The notes beneath the pieces were generated by a model that was given only the letters and a program-made list of their open reading frames with translations, did no database searches and was not told where the DNA came from. A program made the position numbers and the translations under genes. Positions 18,640-27,732 of a DNA stretch of 64,000 nucleotides are shown here, piece after piece. The stretch is from Nesterenkonia marinintestina (lineage in GTDB: Bacteria; Actinomycetota; Actinomycetes; Actinomycetales; Micrococcaceae). Where the stretch lies: assembly GCF_025420485.1 (NCBI RefSeq), contig NZ_JAOEFD010000002.1, forward strand, positions 62,001 through 126,000. Direction: 5' to 3'. How positions within the stretch are numbered: position 1 is the stretch's first letter; the number at the start of each line of letters is the position of its first letter.

Positions 18640-20148
18640 TCACCCTCGTTCGTCTCTGCCGAAGTCGTCGAGGACTGCTCGGGCGGCCCAGTACCCAGGC
18701 ATACCGTGGACGCCGGCCCCGGGAGGGGTCGAGCTCGAGGCGAGATAGAGACACGGGCCCGAACGATGTGCCGAGCGTTGAGGCAGCCGGTGAGGAGAGG
18801 CCGTGAGTCCGGGGCGGAGCAGCGACTGGAGGCCGGTCATCGCACCTCCGGCGATGTCGCCGCCGATGAGGTTCGGGTTCCACCGCTCCAGGTCGGCCGG
18901 GGTGGTGGCCACTCGGTCGACGATCCTGTCTCGGAACCCCGGAGCGAACCGCTCGATCTGTGCTTCGATCATCGACGTGACGAGCCCCTGTCGGGGCTCT
19001 GTGTAGCCGTGGGGAACGTGCGCGTAGGTCCAGACGACGGTGCGACCCTGACCACTGTCGACCACTCGTGTGGGGTCGGCCGCCTGCTGCTGACCCACCA
19101 TGACGAAAGGCCGGTCCGGCATCCTCCCTGCTGAGGCCAGGGATTCTGCCTGGATCAGTTCGTCGCTGGATCCCACGACGTGGACCGTGGCCGCATCACC
19201 GACCCGCGGATCGGTCCACGGGACGGGACCGTCCAAGAGGTAGTCGACCTTGTGGGCTCCCATGCCGTAACGCCAACGACCCAGGCGTGAACGGGTCGTG
19301 GATCGCAGGGCCTCGATCGCCGGTCCTCGAAGTCGCAGCACCTGGGCCGGAGTGAGGTTCAGAACGACGGCATCCGCTGCTCCGACGTCACGCAGGTCCT
19401 TCACCTCGTGTCCGGTATGGACGGCGCCGCCATGCTCGGTGAGGACATCGATCAGGGCATCGATGATCGCTTGGGACCCTCCTTCGGCGACGGGCCAACC
19501 ACGGGTCATGGCCAGGGCACCGAACAGGGCTCCGAATGCACCGGTGAGGGGTCGTTGGAGTGGGGTGATCGCGTGCGCCGCGGATCCTGCGAACAGGGCC
19601 CGGGCCGGTTCCTCCTGGAAGAGCCCGCCTGTGATCCAAGAGGCCGGTGCCGCGGCGACAGGACCGAAGCCGGCCAGGCGTACGGGGTGGGCAGGCCAGC
19701 GCAGGATGGGGGCCAGGAGGTTGGCGAGGTTCTCGTCGATGTGTCGGACCAGACCTTGATGGACGGCGCGCCAACGGACGGCATCACGGCCCAGGTCGAA
19801 CGCCGTGTTGTCTAGGTCTTGATGGAGGAGCGCAGCCGGGCGACCGGGCAACGGGTGGGCCATCGGGAACTCGGCGTTCACCCATCGGAGGCCGTGGGAC
19901 GTCAGGTCAAGATCATGGAACGCTGGTGACGCCACACCGAACGGATGCCCAGCGGCGCCGAGGTCTACGACGGTGCCTCCCCCCAGAAGATCTGAGGATG
20001 CGGCGGCTCCCCCCGGGTGGGAGTTCTTCTCGTACACGTCGACCTGCCAGCCGTCGCGAGCCAGCAGCGCAGCGGCGGTCAGTCCATTCGGCCCTGAGCC
20101 GACGACGGCGACGCGTCCGCGACCTTCTGTGACTACGCCCCGGCTCAT
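18640..20148 (-). CDS. FAD-dependent oxidoreductase, phytoene desaturase/CrtI-like
   Basis: 502 residues. The N-terminal dinucleotide-binding loop VAVVGSGPNGLTAA and EKNSHPGGAAAS identify an FAD amine-oxidase/CrtI-type flavoprotein. The C-terminus has the family's FAD-closing segment (LYLASSSTPPGAGVHGMPGY). The substrate is undetermined; no carotenoid genes are nearby. ATG 20148 lies one nucleotide after the TGA of the CapA-like/ATP-grasp gene, so the two are one translationally coupled unit with GAGAAGG about 10 nt upstream as ribosome site. That pairing suggests it modifies the substrate or product of the ligase (inference). Confidence 0.82.
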   Translation of the reverse strand: MSRGVVTEGRGRVAVVGSGPNGLTAAALLARDGWQVDVYEKNSHPGGAAASSDLLGGGTVVDLGAAGHPFGVASPAFHDLDLTSHGLRWVNAEFPMAHPLPGRPAALLHQDLDNTAFDLGRDAVRWRAVHQGLVRHIDENLANLLAPILRWPAHPVRLAGFGPVAAAPASWITGGLFQEEPARALFAGSAAHAITPLQRPLTGAFGALFGALAMTRGWPVAEGGSQAIIDALIDVLTEHGGAVHTGHEVKDLRDVGAADAVVLNLTPAQVLRLRGPAIEALRSTTRSRLGRWRYGMGAHKVDYLLDGPVPWTDPRVGDAATVHVVGSSDELIQAESLASAGRMPDRPFVMVGQQQAADPTRVVDSGQGRTVVWTYAHVPHGYTEPRQGLVTSMIEAQIERFAPGFRDRIVDRVATTPADLERWNPNLIGGDIAGGAMTGLQSLLRPGLTASPHRLPQRSAHRSGPCLYLASSSTPPGAGVHGMPGYWAARAVLDDFGRDERG

Positions 20149-20149
20149 G

Positions 20150-23038
20150 TCAGGCGAGGCCTTCTCCCAGGACGACGGCACGGAAGAAGGCATCGACGTC
20201 ACCAGCCAAGACGACGTCGTCTGCGGAGAACTCCGGTCTCTGTGCGAGGCCTTCGACCAGAGCCCGCTCCGGCAGTCCCTGATCATTTCGACCCGGCCTG
20301 ACGACTACGTCGACCGCAGCCCAACGAAGCTCTGGGACTGCTCGTACTGCCTGCACTGCGGCACGTGACGCCGCGTCGAGCGCTGACGTCGGCGATTGCT
20401 GACTCTGTCCAGCAGATCCCGTGACGAGCCACGCCTTATTCATCATGGCCAGGACACGGTAGTGGTGACCGCTGGGGACTGCTTGGATCCAGGACCGTTC
20501 GTTCAGCGAATCCACGGTGAGTGCTTCGTCGCGTGAAAGGAACCTGGCCTCCTGGCTGCCCCACGCCGTCTCACGGGGCACAAGGGCGACTCTCCCGACG
20601 GGTCTGTCCAGGAAGGCGGCGATCCCTCGTGGAGTCTTGATGCTCCGCCCCCGGACCCGTGGGACCCCCGCCAGATCGAAGAGGTTCATGACACGCTCGT
20701 GATGTCTGATGAATCTGCGGACAACGGCCCGGTCGGGGGCAGTCAGACCGTGGCTCGTCATCCACGTGCTTTCGCCCTCGGGTGAGGTCACGACCCTGAC
20801 CCTGCCGCTCTTGCGTGTGATGGTGAATCCTTGGCCGGTGAGGGACGATTCGATGAGGCGAGACATCGCAATCGGTCCTGACTCATCCGGGACGCCGCGC
20901 ACGAGCGGCAATGCCTCGTTCGCCGCGTGGGCGATCTCGATGTGTGCGTCCGGTCGGGGTGCCGGGGAGGTCGCCGCCTCACGGATCCGCCAGACCTGCC
21001 GAGTGACGTCACGCGGTCGTCCGTACGTCGGGAACGCCGCGGAGGAGAACGCGGCCGTCGTGTTGACCTCGATGACGTAGGCCTTGCCGGTCCCCTTCTG
21101 AATGATGAGGTCGACCCCGCCCCACCCCAGTCCCGGGACGGTGGCAATGGTCTTCTTCGCCGTTTCTCTGACGTCTTCACCGGTCTCTTCGAGTGCCTGA
21201 TGGATGTCCGCGCCGACACTGACCCCGCCGACATTTCGCACCTGAACCCGCCGTCCCATCTCCGGCACATGAGACAGAGACATCCCCTGACGCTCCAGAT
21301 GGCGTCGCGTGAGACCGTCGATAGGAATGGGTGAGGGCCCCAGTGTAGGGTTCAGGGTCCTCTGCATATTCTTGTCCTGGATGAGCTGTTCCACCGTCGA
21401 GACTCCGTCCCCGACGACGTGTGGGAAGATTCGGATGTTGACGGCGACGACCTCGTCCGGAGAGGCCATGACCCGCATCTCCTCAGTGCCCTCGATGTAC
21501 TCCTGCACGATGACATCGCGGCGGTATCGCTGGGCGTAGTCGAACGCCTCACGAATCTCGTCGTCGTCCCGAAGATCGGTGGACACCCCCTGGCTCTTGT
21601 GACCGTCGCGCGGTTTGACGACGACCGGACCCGGGAACTCGTGTGCCGCGTCGACCGCCTCCGCAGCCGAGTTGACCAGGCGGGTCCGGGGCGTGGACAC
21701 CCCCTCGGCTTCCAAGAGCTTCGCGGTGAGGACCTTGTCGCCGACGATCCTCGAACCCATGGCGGATTCGTGCGTCAGGGCACCGGCCACGAGGAACCGT
21801 TTCTCTCCGGATTCGACGACGGCGTAGTAGTTCGACAGCCAGTGGATAGTCGCACCGGCTGCCTGCGCACCGAGCCCCAACATCGATGCATTATGGTCTT
21901 TGTTCAGGCGAAGCATGTCGTCTTCGAGGGCCGTGTCCGGGCTTCGTAGGGGCCATTCGCTGGGGTCGCCGTCAGCCGTAGGGGACTCGAGGCGTGCCGG
22001 CGTCTGCCCCACCGGCCATGCGCCGAGGTCGAGGGCGATGTGCGGCCCCAGTTCGTCGGAAGCTGTCGACCGTGCCGGATTGTCGAATCGCCACGGCCTC
22101 ATTGGGCGTGCGCTGAGTGCACTGACGATGTCGTCGAATTCAGCCTCAGCAGTGTCAGAGGCGTCCGTGCGCTGACTCAGCCCAGTTGAGGGGTAGAGCT
22201 TGAGGGTCAGGCGACGGTTCTGCGCGGAGCCGTCGACCTCGAGCATGGCCAAGAACGAGCAGGGAAGCCTATCTTCCGGGCCGCCCGAACCCTGCTTGTC
22301 CTGGTCCGCATCCGTGCCGTCTCCGATACCGTAGACGACCCACCGGCGCCGTTTGCGGTAAACCTCCTGCGCACGCGCCGAACCGTACCCCAACACTAGG
22401 TCGTAGTCCTTGTTGAAGAATCGATGCGTCAGCTGGAACTGGTCATCGGTGCGCCACGCGGCACCGCGACCCCACAGCGGCACCGCAACATGCAGGGAGT
22501 CGCTGGGAGAGGAGGGGCTGCGGCACTCCGGCACATCGGGAACAGTCAGCGGGACGCATCCCGGCGACTCATCGTCGGCGAACCGACCGCTCCCTTCGTC
22601 TGTTCGCCGGTCGCGTTCTGCCGATCCGTGGAACTCGATCGTTCCCCCGCCGACGGCCGTCGGCAGCTCGATGCGCAATGGTGCCAGGGCCTCTGAGAGG
22701 GTTCGACCCACCCCGAAATGATCGAGTCGCGCCTCGTCGACGACATCCATGAGCGCACCGACGTCTGAGACGCTCCGGTCCGAGGCGACCACCCCCGTCA
22801 GGTTCACCGCATTCAGACCGAGGGCCGTTACTGCACCCCATTCGAAGCCGCTGAGAACGTCTGCCTCTGCTGATTCGTCCTGAGCCTCGACGATCCCCTC
22901 CGGCTCGGACAGATTGAGGATGGAGTAGTCAGCGGCTTCGGCGAACCTCTTCAGACGTTCCTGCCCGTCAGGCTGGTCCAACGACTGAATCGAGCCGCTC
23001 ACAAGCAGGACACGATAGCGCTCAGAATCGCCCACCAT
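20150..23038 (-). CDS. CapA-like / tandem ATP-grasp fusion protein
   Basis: 962 residues in three blocks. About 1-250 follow the CapA fold (ILNLSEPEG, DHFGVGRTLSEA, DYDLVLGYGSARAQEV, WVVYGIGDG). The metal ligands kept by the homologue at 1-1515 are changed: GDSHFG becomes VSGSIQSL, ANSHALD becomes LTGVVASD, and GHGGH becomes GYGSA. About 375-690 are a CphA-like ATP-grasp (GDKVLTAKLL near 431, PVVVKPRDGHKSQG, GDGVSTVEQL, LGWGGVDLI near 638, VIEVNTTAA near 656). About 700-962 match the C-terminal block of the protein at 3582-5495, including LRWAAVDVVV and ALVEGLAQRP. ATG 23038 is preceded by AAAGAGAG. First gene of an operon with the FAD oxidoreductase. Probably an amide-forming ligase with a non-catalytic CapA module; product unknown. 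Confidence 0.85.
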   Translation of the reverse strand: MVGDSERYRVLLVSGSIQSLDQPDGQERLKRFAEAADYSILNLSEPEGIVEAQDESAEADVLSGFEWGAVTALGLNAVNLTGVVASDRSVSDVGALMDVVDEARLDHFGVGRTLSEALAPLRIELPTAVGGGTIEFHGSAERDRRTDEGSGRFADDESPGCVPLTVPDVPECRSPSSPSDSLHVAVPLWGRGAAWRTDDQFQLTHRFFNKDYDLVLGYGSARAQEVYRKRRRWVVYGIGDGTDADQDKQGSGGPEDRLPCSFLAMLEVDGSAQNRRLTLKLYPSTGLSQRTDASDTAEAEFDDIVSALSARPMRPWRFDNPARSTASDELGPHIALDLGAWPVGQTPARLESPTADGDPSEWPLRSPDTALEDDMLRLNKDHNASMLGLGAQAAGATIHWLSNYYAVVESGEKRFLVAGALTHESAMGSRIVGDKVLTAKLLEAEGVSTPRTRLVNSAAEAVDAAHEFPGPVVVKPRDGHKSQGVSTDLRDDDEIREAFDYAQRYRRDVIVQEYIEGTEEMRVMASPDEVVAVNIRIFPHVVGDGVSTVEQLIQDKNMQRTLNPTLGPSPIPIDGLTRRHLERQGMSLSHVPEMGRRVQVRNVGGVSVGADIHQALEETGEDVRETAKKTIATVPGLGWGGVDLIIQKGTGKAYVIEVNTTAAFSSAAFPTYGRPRDVTRQVWRIREAATSPAPRPDAHIEIAHAANEALPLVRGVPDESGPIAMSRLIESSLTGQGFTITRKSGRVRVVTSPEGESTWMTSHGLTAPDRAVVRRFIRHHERVMNLFDLAGVPRVRGRSIKTPRGIAAFLDRPVGRVALVPRETAWGSQEARFLSRDEALTVDSLNERSWIQAVPSGHHYRVLAMMNKAWLVTGSAGQSQQSPTSALDAASRAAVQAVRAVPELRWAAVDVVVRPGRNDQGLPERALVEGLAQRPEFSADDVVLAGDVDAFFRAVVLGEGLA

Positions 23039-23110
23039 GGATAACTCTCTTTCAGCCGTGCGTCAGAGAGGGCTCGTCGCGCTCACGCAGTTCGCCCGTC
23101 AGATCTGCCG

Positions 23111-23116
23111 ATCCTA
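23111..23116 (-). promoter_or_regulatory. Probable -10 box for the CapA-like/ATP-grasp operon
   Basis: TAGGAT on the minus strand, giving a leader of roughly 65 nt ahead of ATG 23038. The -35 region is not obvious. Confidence 0.4.
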
Positions 23117-23160
23117 CACCTGCAGGCAGGCCGCCGACGGGAATGTGCGTGGCCTGAGAT

Positions 23161-24027
23161 TCAGATTCCCAGATGCTGGTCGAAGGTCATCGGTGGGCGT
23201 CCGGTCAGACGGGCGACGTCGCTGCGTCGCTCGAGCTCTCCGGCCGCGATGGCCGTGTACGTCGAGACCCAGGCGTCGAGCTGCCACTGCTGCACCCCGT
23301 AGTCCCCTCGAGAGGCGTAGGCCTCCCGCACGCTCTCGCGCCGGTAGGTGATCCGACGCCCTGTGGACGCGGTGAGGGTCCGGGCGATCTGGCCGAGGGA
23401 GAGGGCCTCAGGACCGGCCAACTCGTAGGTCTGCTCGACGTGATCGCGCGGGGTGCGCAGCACGGCGGCGGCCGAGGCGGCGACGTCGGAGTGGGAGACG
23501 GCGGCGACCCTCCCCTCACCCGCAGGGCCCCGGATGATCCCGTCCTGCCCGGCCATGGCTTCGAGCAGGGCGAAGTAGAAGTTGTCCCGGAGGATGGTCC
23601 ATGCCATGCCGGAGTTTCGCAGGTGCTCCTCGGTGCGGAAGTGGGTCCGCGCGAACGTGAAGGTGGCCCGGGGCGAGGCGCCGGTGAAGGACAGGTAGAC
23701 CATATGCGGCACCTGAGCGTCGGCGGCGGCGTCGATGAACGTCAGGTGCTCCCGCAGACGGTCCGGAGACTCGGCGGCGGAGACCATGAACAGCACGTCT
23801 ACACCGCGCAACGCCTCCAGTGCGGCATCGGTGTCGGAGTATGAGGCCGTACGGACCTCGATGGGCGGGCCGTCCTCCGCCGCGCGTTCGGGCAGCGGAT
23901 CCAGACGCGAGGGATCTCGGACGATGAGTCGCAGCCGGTGGCCCTCGGCGTCCAGACGCCGGGCCACCCGACCCCCGACGGCTCCTGTCGCTCCGGTGAT
24001 CCCGATCAGAGGAAGACGCTCGCCCAT
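23161..24027 (-). CDS. NmrA/SDR-type NAD(P)-binding protein
   Basis: 288 residues. N-terminal IGITGATGAVGGRVARRL is the atypical-SDR nucleotide loop. Further on come VYLSFTGASP, WTILRDNFYF and a C-terminal region like NmrA/quinone-oxidoreductase-type proteins (ELAGPEALSLGQIARTL). Members are NAD(P)H-dependent quinone reductases or redox sensors; the active Tyr-xxx-Lys of classical SDRs is not apparent. ATG 24027 is chosen because AAGGAG lies 8 nt upstream. Divergent from the SAF-domain gene. Confidence 0.8.
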   Translation of the reverse strand: MGERLPLIGITGATGAVGGRVARRLDAEGHRLRLIVRDPSRLDPLPERAAEDGPPIEVRTASYSDTDAALEALRGVDVLFMVSAAESPDRLREHLTFIDAAADAQVPHMVYLSFTGASPRATFTFARTHFRTEEHLRNSGMAWTILRDNFYFALLEAMAGQDGIIRGPAGEGRVAAVSHSDVAASAAAVLRTPRDHVEQTYELAGPEALSLGQIARTLTASTGRRITYRRESVREAYASRGDYGVQQWQLDAWVSTYTAIAAGELERRSDVARLTGRPPMTFDQHLGI

Positions 24028-24162
24028 GTCATGCTCCTTCCGCATGAGCAGCAGGTTCGGCCTCCTCCCCAAGGCTGGGGCCGAGGAACCGCAGGAGCGG
24101 CCCGTTCCACAGAGCCTGCCTGGGGCTGAGCATAGCGCCTCCGGATCGCCCATGCTCGGGTC

Positions 24163-25104
24163 ATGTCATCCACCGACTCATCACCCCGGATCGCGCCAGG
24201 TGCCTCTGATGCTGAGGCCCTGACGCATCGGGGTGATCGATCCGGTGCCGAGTCGCGTCGTGTGCGTCGACGCCGCGGTGAGCTGATGGCCGCCGCCGTC
24301 GGTGGAGGAGACCTGGGCGAACCCAGGGAGCAGGTGCCGGACCGCACGCCGGACCGTGCCCCGGACCGTGTCTCGGACGACCTCGCACCGCCGCGCGGGC
24401 GGGGACGTCGGCGGGCTCCTGAGCGGACCCGCAGGCGTTCGACCTCCGGTCGGCGGCCGAGGAACCGGCGTCTGGTCGGTTCTCCGCTGCGGCTGTGGGT
24501 GCGCCGTCTGCGGATTCCGCTGGTGGTCGGGATGATGATCTGCGCCGGCGCCGTGGGGGCGCTGGCCGTGGCCGAGGACCCGCAGGAGTCGGTGGTCGTG
24601 CTGCAGGTGACCTCGGCGGTCGCCGCGGGGGAGGAGGTCTCCTCCCGCGACGTCGAGCGGATCGAGGTGGACCGAGAGTCTGTGGCTCAGGATGCGCTGA
24701 CCGATGCGCAGGAGCTCCTCGACCGGCGGACGGCGGTGCCGTTGGCGCCGGGGGCCGTGGTCGCGGAGTCTCATCTGGTCGGCTCCGGGCTGCTCCGGGG
24801 ACAGCCCTCCGGAACGGTGGCGGTGCCGGTGCGCGCCGGTGATGCGGGTCTGGTGTCCATGCTCCGCCCCGGTCAGCTGGTCGATGTGGTCTCCTCCAGC
24901 GACGGAGAGGGGCGTCAGGCCGATGCGGCGACCCTGGCGGAGTCCGCCGTCGTGCTGTGGACCCCGACCGGGGAGGACGACTCCTGGCTGGCGTCCTCGG
25001 CCGACGCGGGGGACGTGGTCATCGTCGCCGTCGACGCCGAGACTGCGGAGGAGATCGCCCGGGCGGCCCACCGCGGCCGGCTGCACCTCAGCCTCGTCGG
25101 ATGA
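24163..25104 (+). CDS. SAF-domain (CpaB/RcpC-like) single-pass membrane protein
   Basis: 313 residues. A long polar, Arg-rich N-terminus (about 1-120) contains a short PDR tandem repeat. One membrane helix follows at about 122-141 (IPLVVGMMICAGAVGALAV), then a periplasmic-side SAF domain: VLQVTSAVAAGEEVSSRDVE, VPLAPGAVV, GTVAVPVRAGDAG and LVDVVSS. CpaB-type SAF proteins support Flp/tight-adherence pilus assembly, but no other tad or pilin gene is in the window, so the role is uncertain. Confidence 0.7.
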   Translation: MSSTDSSPRIAPGASDAEALTHRGDRSGAESRRVRRRRGELMAAAVGGGDLGEPREQVPDRTPDRAPDRVSDDLAPPRGRGRRRAPERTRRRSTSGRRPRNRRLVGSPLRLWVRRLRIPLVVGMMICAGAVGALAVAEDPQESVVVLQVTSAVAAGEEVSSRDVERIEVDRESVAQDALTDAQELLDRRTAVPLAPGAVVAESHLVGSGLLRGQPSGTVAVPVRAGDAGLVSMLRPGQLVDVVSSSDGEGRQADAATLAESAVVLWTPTGEDDSWLASSADAGDVVIVAVDAETAEEIARAAHRGRLHLSLVG

Positions 25105-25140
25105 GCCGGGTCAGTCGGTTGATTCAGGTGAGCGGGCGGT

Positions 25141-25503
25141 TCAGTCGGAGGATCCCGCGCCGGACGAGCCTGCGCCGGAGGACGACGAGCCGCCCGACGC
25201 CGACCCTGCCGAGGCCTTCTCCGACGAGGAGCCGCCCGACGAGCCGGAGTCCGAGGAGCTCGAGGAGCCCGAGTCGCTCGTCGACCCGGCCGAGTCCGAG
25301 GACCCGGATGACCCCGTGGACGCACCGGCGCGGGAGTCGTTGCGGTAGAAGCCCGAACCCTTGAAGCTCACACCCACCGCACCGAACTTCTTCCGCAGCC
25401 GCCCCTCACAGGTGGGGCAGACGGTGAGCGAGTCGTCGCTGAAGGACTGGTGGATGTCGAAGCTGTGTCCGCAGTCCTTGCACGCGTAGGCGTAGGTGGG
25501 CAT
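25141..25503 (-). CDS. FmdB-family zinc-ribbon protein
   Basis: 120 residues. MPTYAYACKDCGHSFDIHQ with CPTCEG supplies the two CxxC knuckles of the FmdB/CxxC_CxxC_SSSS regulatory domain (residues 1-42). The rest is a Ser/Gly-rich, probably disordered tail. Such small proteins are named after a putative regulator of formamidase expression, but the true role is unclear. 58 bp after the start of the cyclo-ligase direction, likely co-transcribed from the gene upstream on the minus strand. Confidence 0.85.
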   Translation of the reverse strand: MPTYAYACKDCGHSFDIHQSFSDDSLTVCPTCEGRLRKKFGAVGVSFKGSGFYRNDSRAGASTGSSGSSDSAGSTSDSGSSSSSDSGSSGGSSSEKASAGSASGGSSSSGAGSSGAGSSD

Positions 25504-25561
25504 CGGAGGGTCCTCAGGGTCCGTAGGAGCAGGTGGCCGCGGTCGCGGCGGCGGCGGCGCG

Positions 25562-26203
25562 TCAGGCGCCGGTCGATTCTATCCCGTCCTCGGTCAGGAT
25601 TCGGTCGACCCTCAGATCATGCGATTCGACGGGGAATGCTCCGATCGGGAGGACCTCCTCGGAGTGCACTGCGGCCCAGAGCTCCGGCGGGGCTGAGGCG
25701 AGGTGCTCGAGCCCGGCTACGAATCGGTCGTAGTAGCCCCCTCCCTGCCCCAGGCGGGCGCCGTCGGCATCGACGGCCAGGGCCGGCACCAGCAGCACCG
25801 TCCGAGCTCCTCCGCGGTCGAGGCGAGCCGCAAGGTCCGTCGGTGCGCCGACCGGCTCGTCCACCGGGGCGTGTGCGCTGCGGACGGTCTCGCCGTGGGG
25901 GGACCACTCCACCCATTCCAGCTCGCGTGCCGCCCCGCCCAGGATCCGCGGCACCAGGACCTCCCCGCCGCGGGCCAGATGGGCGGCCATCGCCGGTCGG
26001 AGGTCCGGTTCGCCCGGCATGGCCAGGTAACCGACCACGAGCGACGACTCGGAGACGCGTGCGAGCAGGTGCTCGGCCAGAGCGTCGGCCCGTCGGGCCA
26101 CCGTCTCGGGTGTGAGGTGCGCACGTGCCGATCGGATCCGGGCACGGACCTCCGACTTGCCCGCCGGCCGGTCGGCCGCGGGGGTCTCCTGGGGGGTGCT
26201 CAT
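25562..26203 (-). CDS. 5-formyltetrahydrofolate cyclo-ligase
   Basis: 213 residues. Converts 5-formyl-THF to 5,10-methenyl-THF with ATP. The substrate/ATP motif LGQGGGYYDRF near 160 and the preceding VPALAVDADGARLG are diagnostic, and an N-terminal basic helix (KSEVRARIRSARAHL) provides phosphate contacts. Sits directly upstream of the FmdB gene, an order I have often seen in actinobacteria. Divergent from the aldehyde dehydrogenase. Confidence 0.9.
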   Translation of the reverse strand: MSTPQETPAADRPAGKSEVRARIRSARAHLTPETVARRADALAEHLLARVSESSLVVGYLAMPGEPDLRPAMAAHLARGGEVLVPRILGGAARELEWVEWSPHGETVRSAHAPVDEPVGAPTDLAARLDRGGARTVLLVPALAVDADGARLGQGGGYYDRFVAGLEHLASAPPELWAAVHSEEVLPIGAFPVESHDLRVDRILTEDGIESTGA

Positions 26204-26323
26204 ACGTCGGTCTCCGTCGTCCGAAGGCGGAGTCGGCGGGGGAATCCCACGCTCCTCGCCCTCACAGTACCGGGCATCCGCCGTGCCTTGTCATCGCCCG
26301 GGTCGGCTCATTAGATTGAGGAG

Positions 26324-27706
26324 ATGACCACGTATGCAGTGACAAATCCCGCCACCGGTGAGGTGGAGCGGGAGTTCCCGACCGCGACGGACGAGCAGAT
26401 CGGCCAGGCCCTCGACGCCGCAGGCCGCGCACTCGAGGGATGGGCGGCCACCCCGCCCGCCGAGCGTGCCCAGCTGCTCAGCCGGGTGGCCGACATATAC
26501 GAGCGGCGAGCCGACGAGCTGGCCGCCATCATCACCCGCGAGATGGGCAAGCCGAAGAAGCAGGCCCTGGCGGAGATGCAGATCGTCGTCTCGATCTACC
26601 GGTACTACGCCGAGCACGGCGAGGAGTACCTGGCCGACGAGGAGGTGCCGGTGGCCCGCGGCGGTCGTGCCGTGGTCCGCAATGAGCCCTACGGCGTGCT
26701 CCTGGGGATCATGCCGTGGAACTTCCCCTACTACCAGGTGGCCCGGTTCGCCGCGCCGAACCTGATGATCGGCAACACCATCCTCCTGAAGCACGCCCCG
26801 CAGTGCCCGGAGTCGGCCGAGGCCATGGAGGAGATCTTCCGCGAGGCCGGCCTGCCGGAGGGCGCGTACGTGAACGTCTACGCCTCCAACGAGCAGGTCG
26901 CCGAGCAGATCATCCCTGACCGCAGGGTCCAGGGGGTCTCCCTGACCGGCTCCGAGCGGGCTGGAACGGCCGTCGCCGAGGTCGCCGGCCGGAATCTGAA
27001 GAAGATCGTCCTGGAGCTTGGCGGCAACGACCCGTTCATCGTCCTGGACCGCGACATCGTGCCGAAGGCGGTCAAGCAGGCGGTGTTCTCCCGCATGGGC
27101 AACGCCGGCCAGGCCTGCAACGCGGCCAAGCGGATCATCGTGCTCGACGAGTTCTACGACGACTTCGTCGAGAAGCTCGAAGAGGCGGTCCGCGGCGTGG
27201 AGCTCGGCGACCCGAGCTCGGAGGACACCTTCATGGGTCCGATGTCATCGGAGCGCGCGGCGGAGGACCTGGACGCCCAGGTCCAGGACGCCGTCTCCCA
27301 CGGTGCGAAGGTCCACTCCGGCGGTCGCCGGGCCGACCGCCCCGGCGCCTGGTACGAGCCGACGATGCTCACCGGTCTCACCGAGGAGATGCGGGCCTAC
27401 CGTGAGGAGCTCTTCGGCCCGGTGGCGATGGTCTACCGGGTGGCCGACGAGGACGCCGCCGTCGCCCTGGCCAACGACTCCGAGTACGGGCTCTCGGCCT
27501 CGGTGCACTCCTCCGACGTCGCCCGCGCCGAGCGGGTCGCCGACCAGCTCGAGACCGGAATGGTCTACCTCAACGAGGGCTCCGGAACCGCGGCCGAGCT
27601 GCCCTTCGGCGGAGTGAAGCGCTCCGGCATCGGCCGGGAGCTGGGCCGCTACGGCATGGAGGAGTTCGTCAACAAGCGCCTGGTCAAGTTCGCCAAGGAC
27701 AGCTGA
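26324..27706 (+). CDS. NAD(P)-dependent aldehyde dehydrogenase, succinate-semialdehyde type
   Basis: 460 residues, all aldehyde dehydrogenase superfamily landmarks: MPWNFPYYQ, VSLTGSERAG, the general base Glu in LELGGNDP and the nucleophile in GNAGQACNAAKR. PWNFPYYQVARFAAPNL and the overall length are typical of short ALDH5/succinate-semialdehyde dehydrogenases that feed GABA or polyamine carbon into the TCA cycle. ATG has TTGAGGAG immediately upstream. Isolated gene; the exact substrate is inferred from family only. Confidence 0.87.
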   Translation: MTTYAVTNPATGEVEREFPTATDEQIGQALDAAGRALEGWAATPPAERAQLLSRVADIYERRADELAAIITREMGKPKKQALAEMQIVVSIYRYYAEHGEEYLADEEVPVARGGRAVVRNEPYGVLLGIMPWNFPYYQVARFAAPNLMIGNTILLKHAPQCPESAEAMEEIFREAGLPEGAYVNVYASNEQVAEQIIPDRRVQGVSLTGSERAGTAVAEVAGRNLKKIVLELGGNDPFIVLDRDIVPKAVKQAVFSRMGNAGQACNAAKRIIVLDEFYDDFVEKLEEAVRGVELGDPSSEDTFMGPMSSERAAEDLDAQVQDAVSHGAKVHSGGRRADRPGAWYEPTMLTGLTEEMRAYREELFGPVAMVYRVADEDAAVALANDSEYGLSASVHSSDVARAERVADQLETGMVYLNEGSGTAAELPFGGVKRSGIGRELGRYGMEEFVNKRLVKFAKDS

Positions 27707-27732
27707 CCGACCCGCACATACAGCGCCCCCGA

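Noticed and set aside
24163-25104. Flp pilus locus
   Set aside because: Only a SAF/CpaB-like protein; no secretion ATPase, TadB/C or pilin genes in the surroundings.
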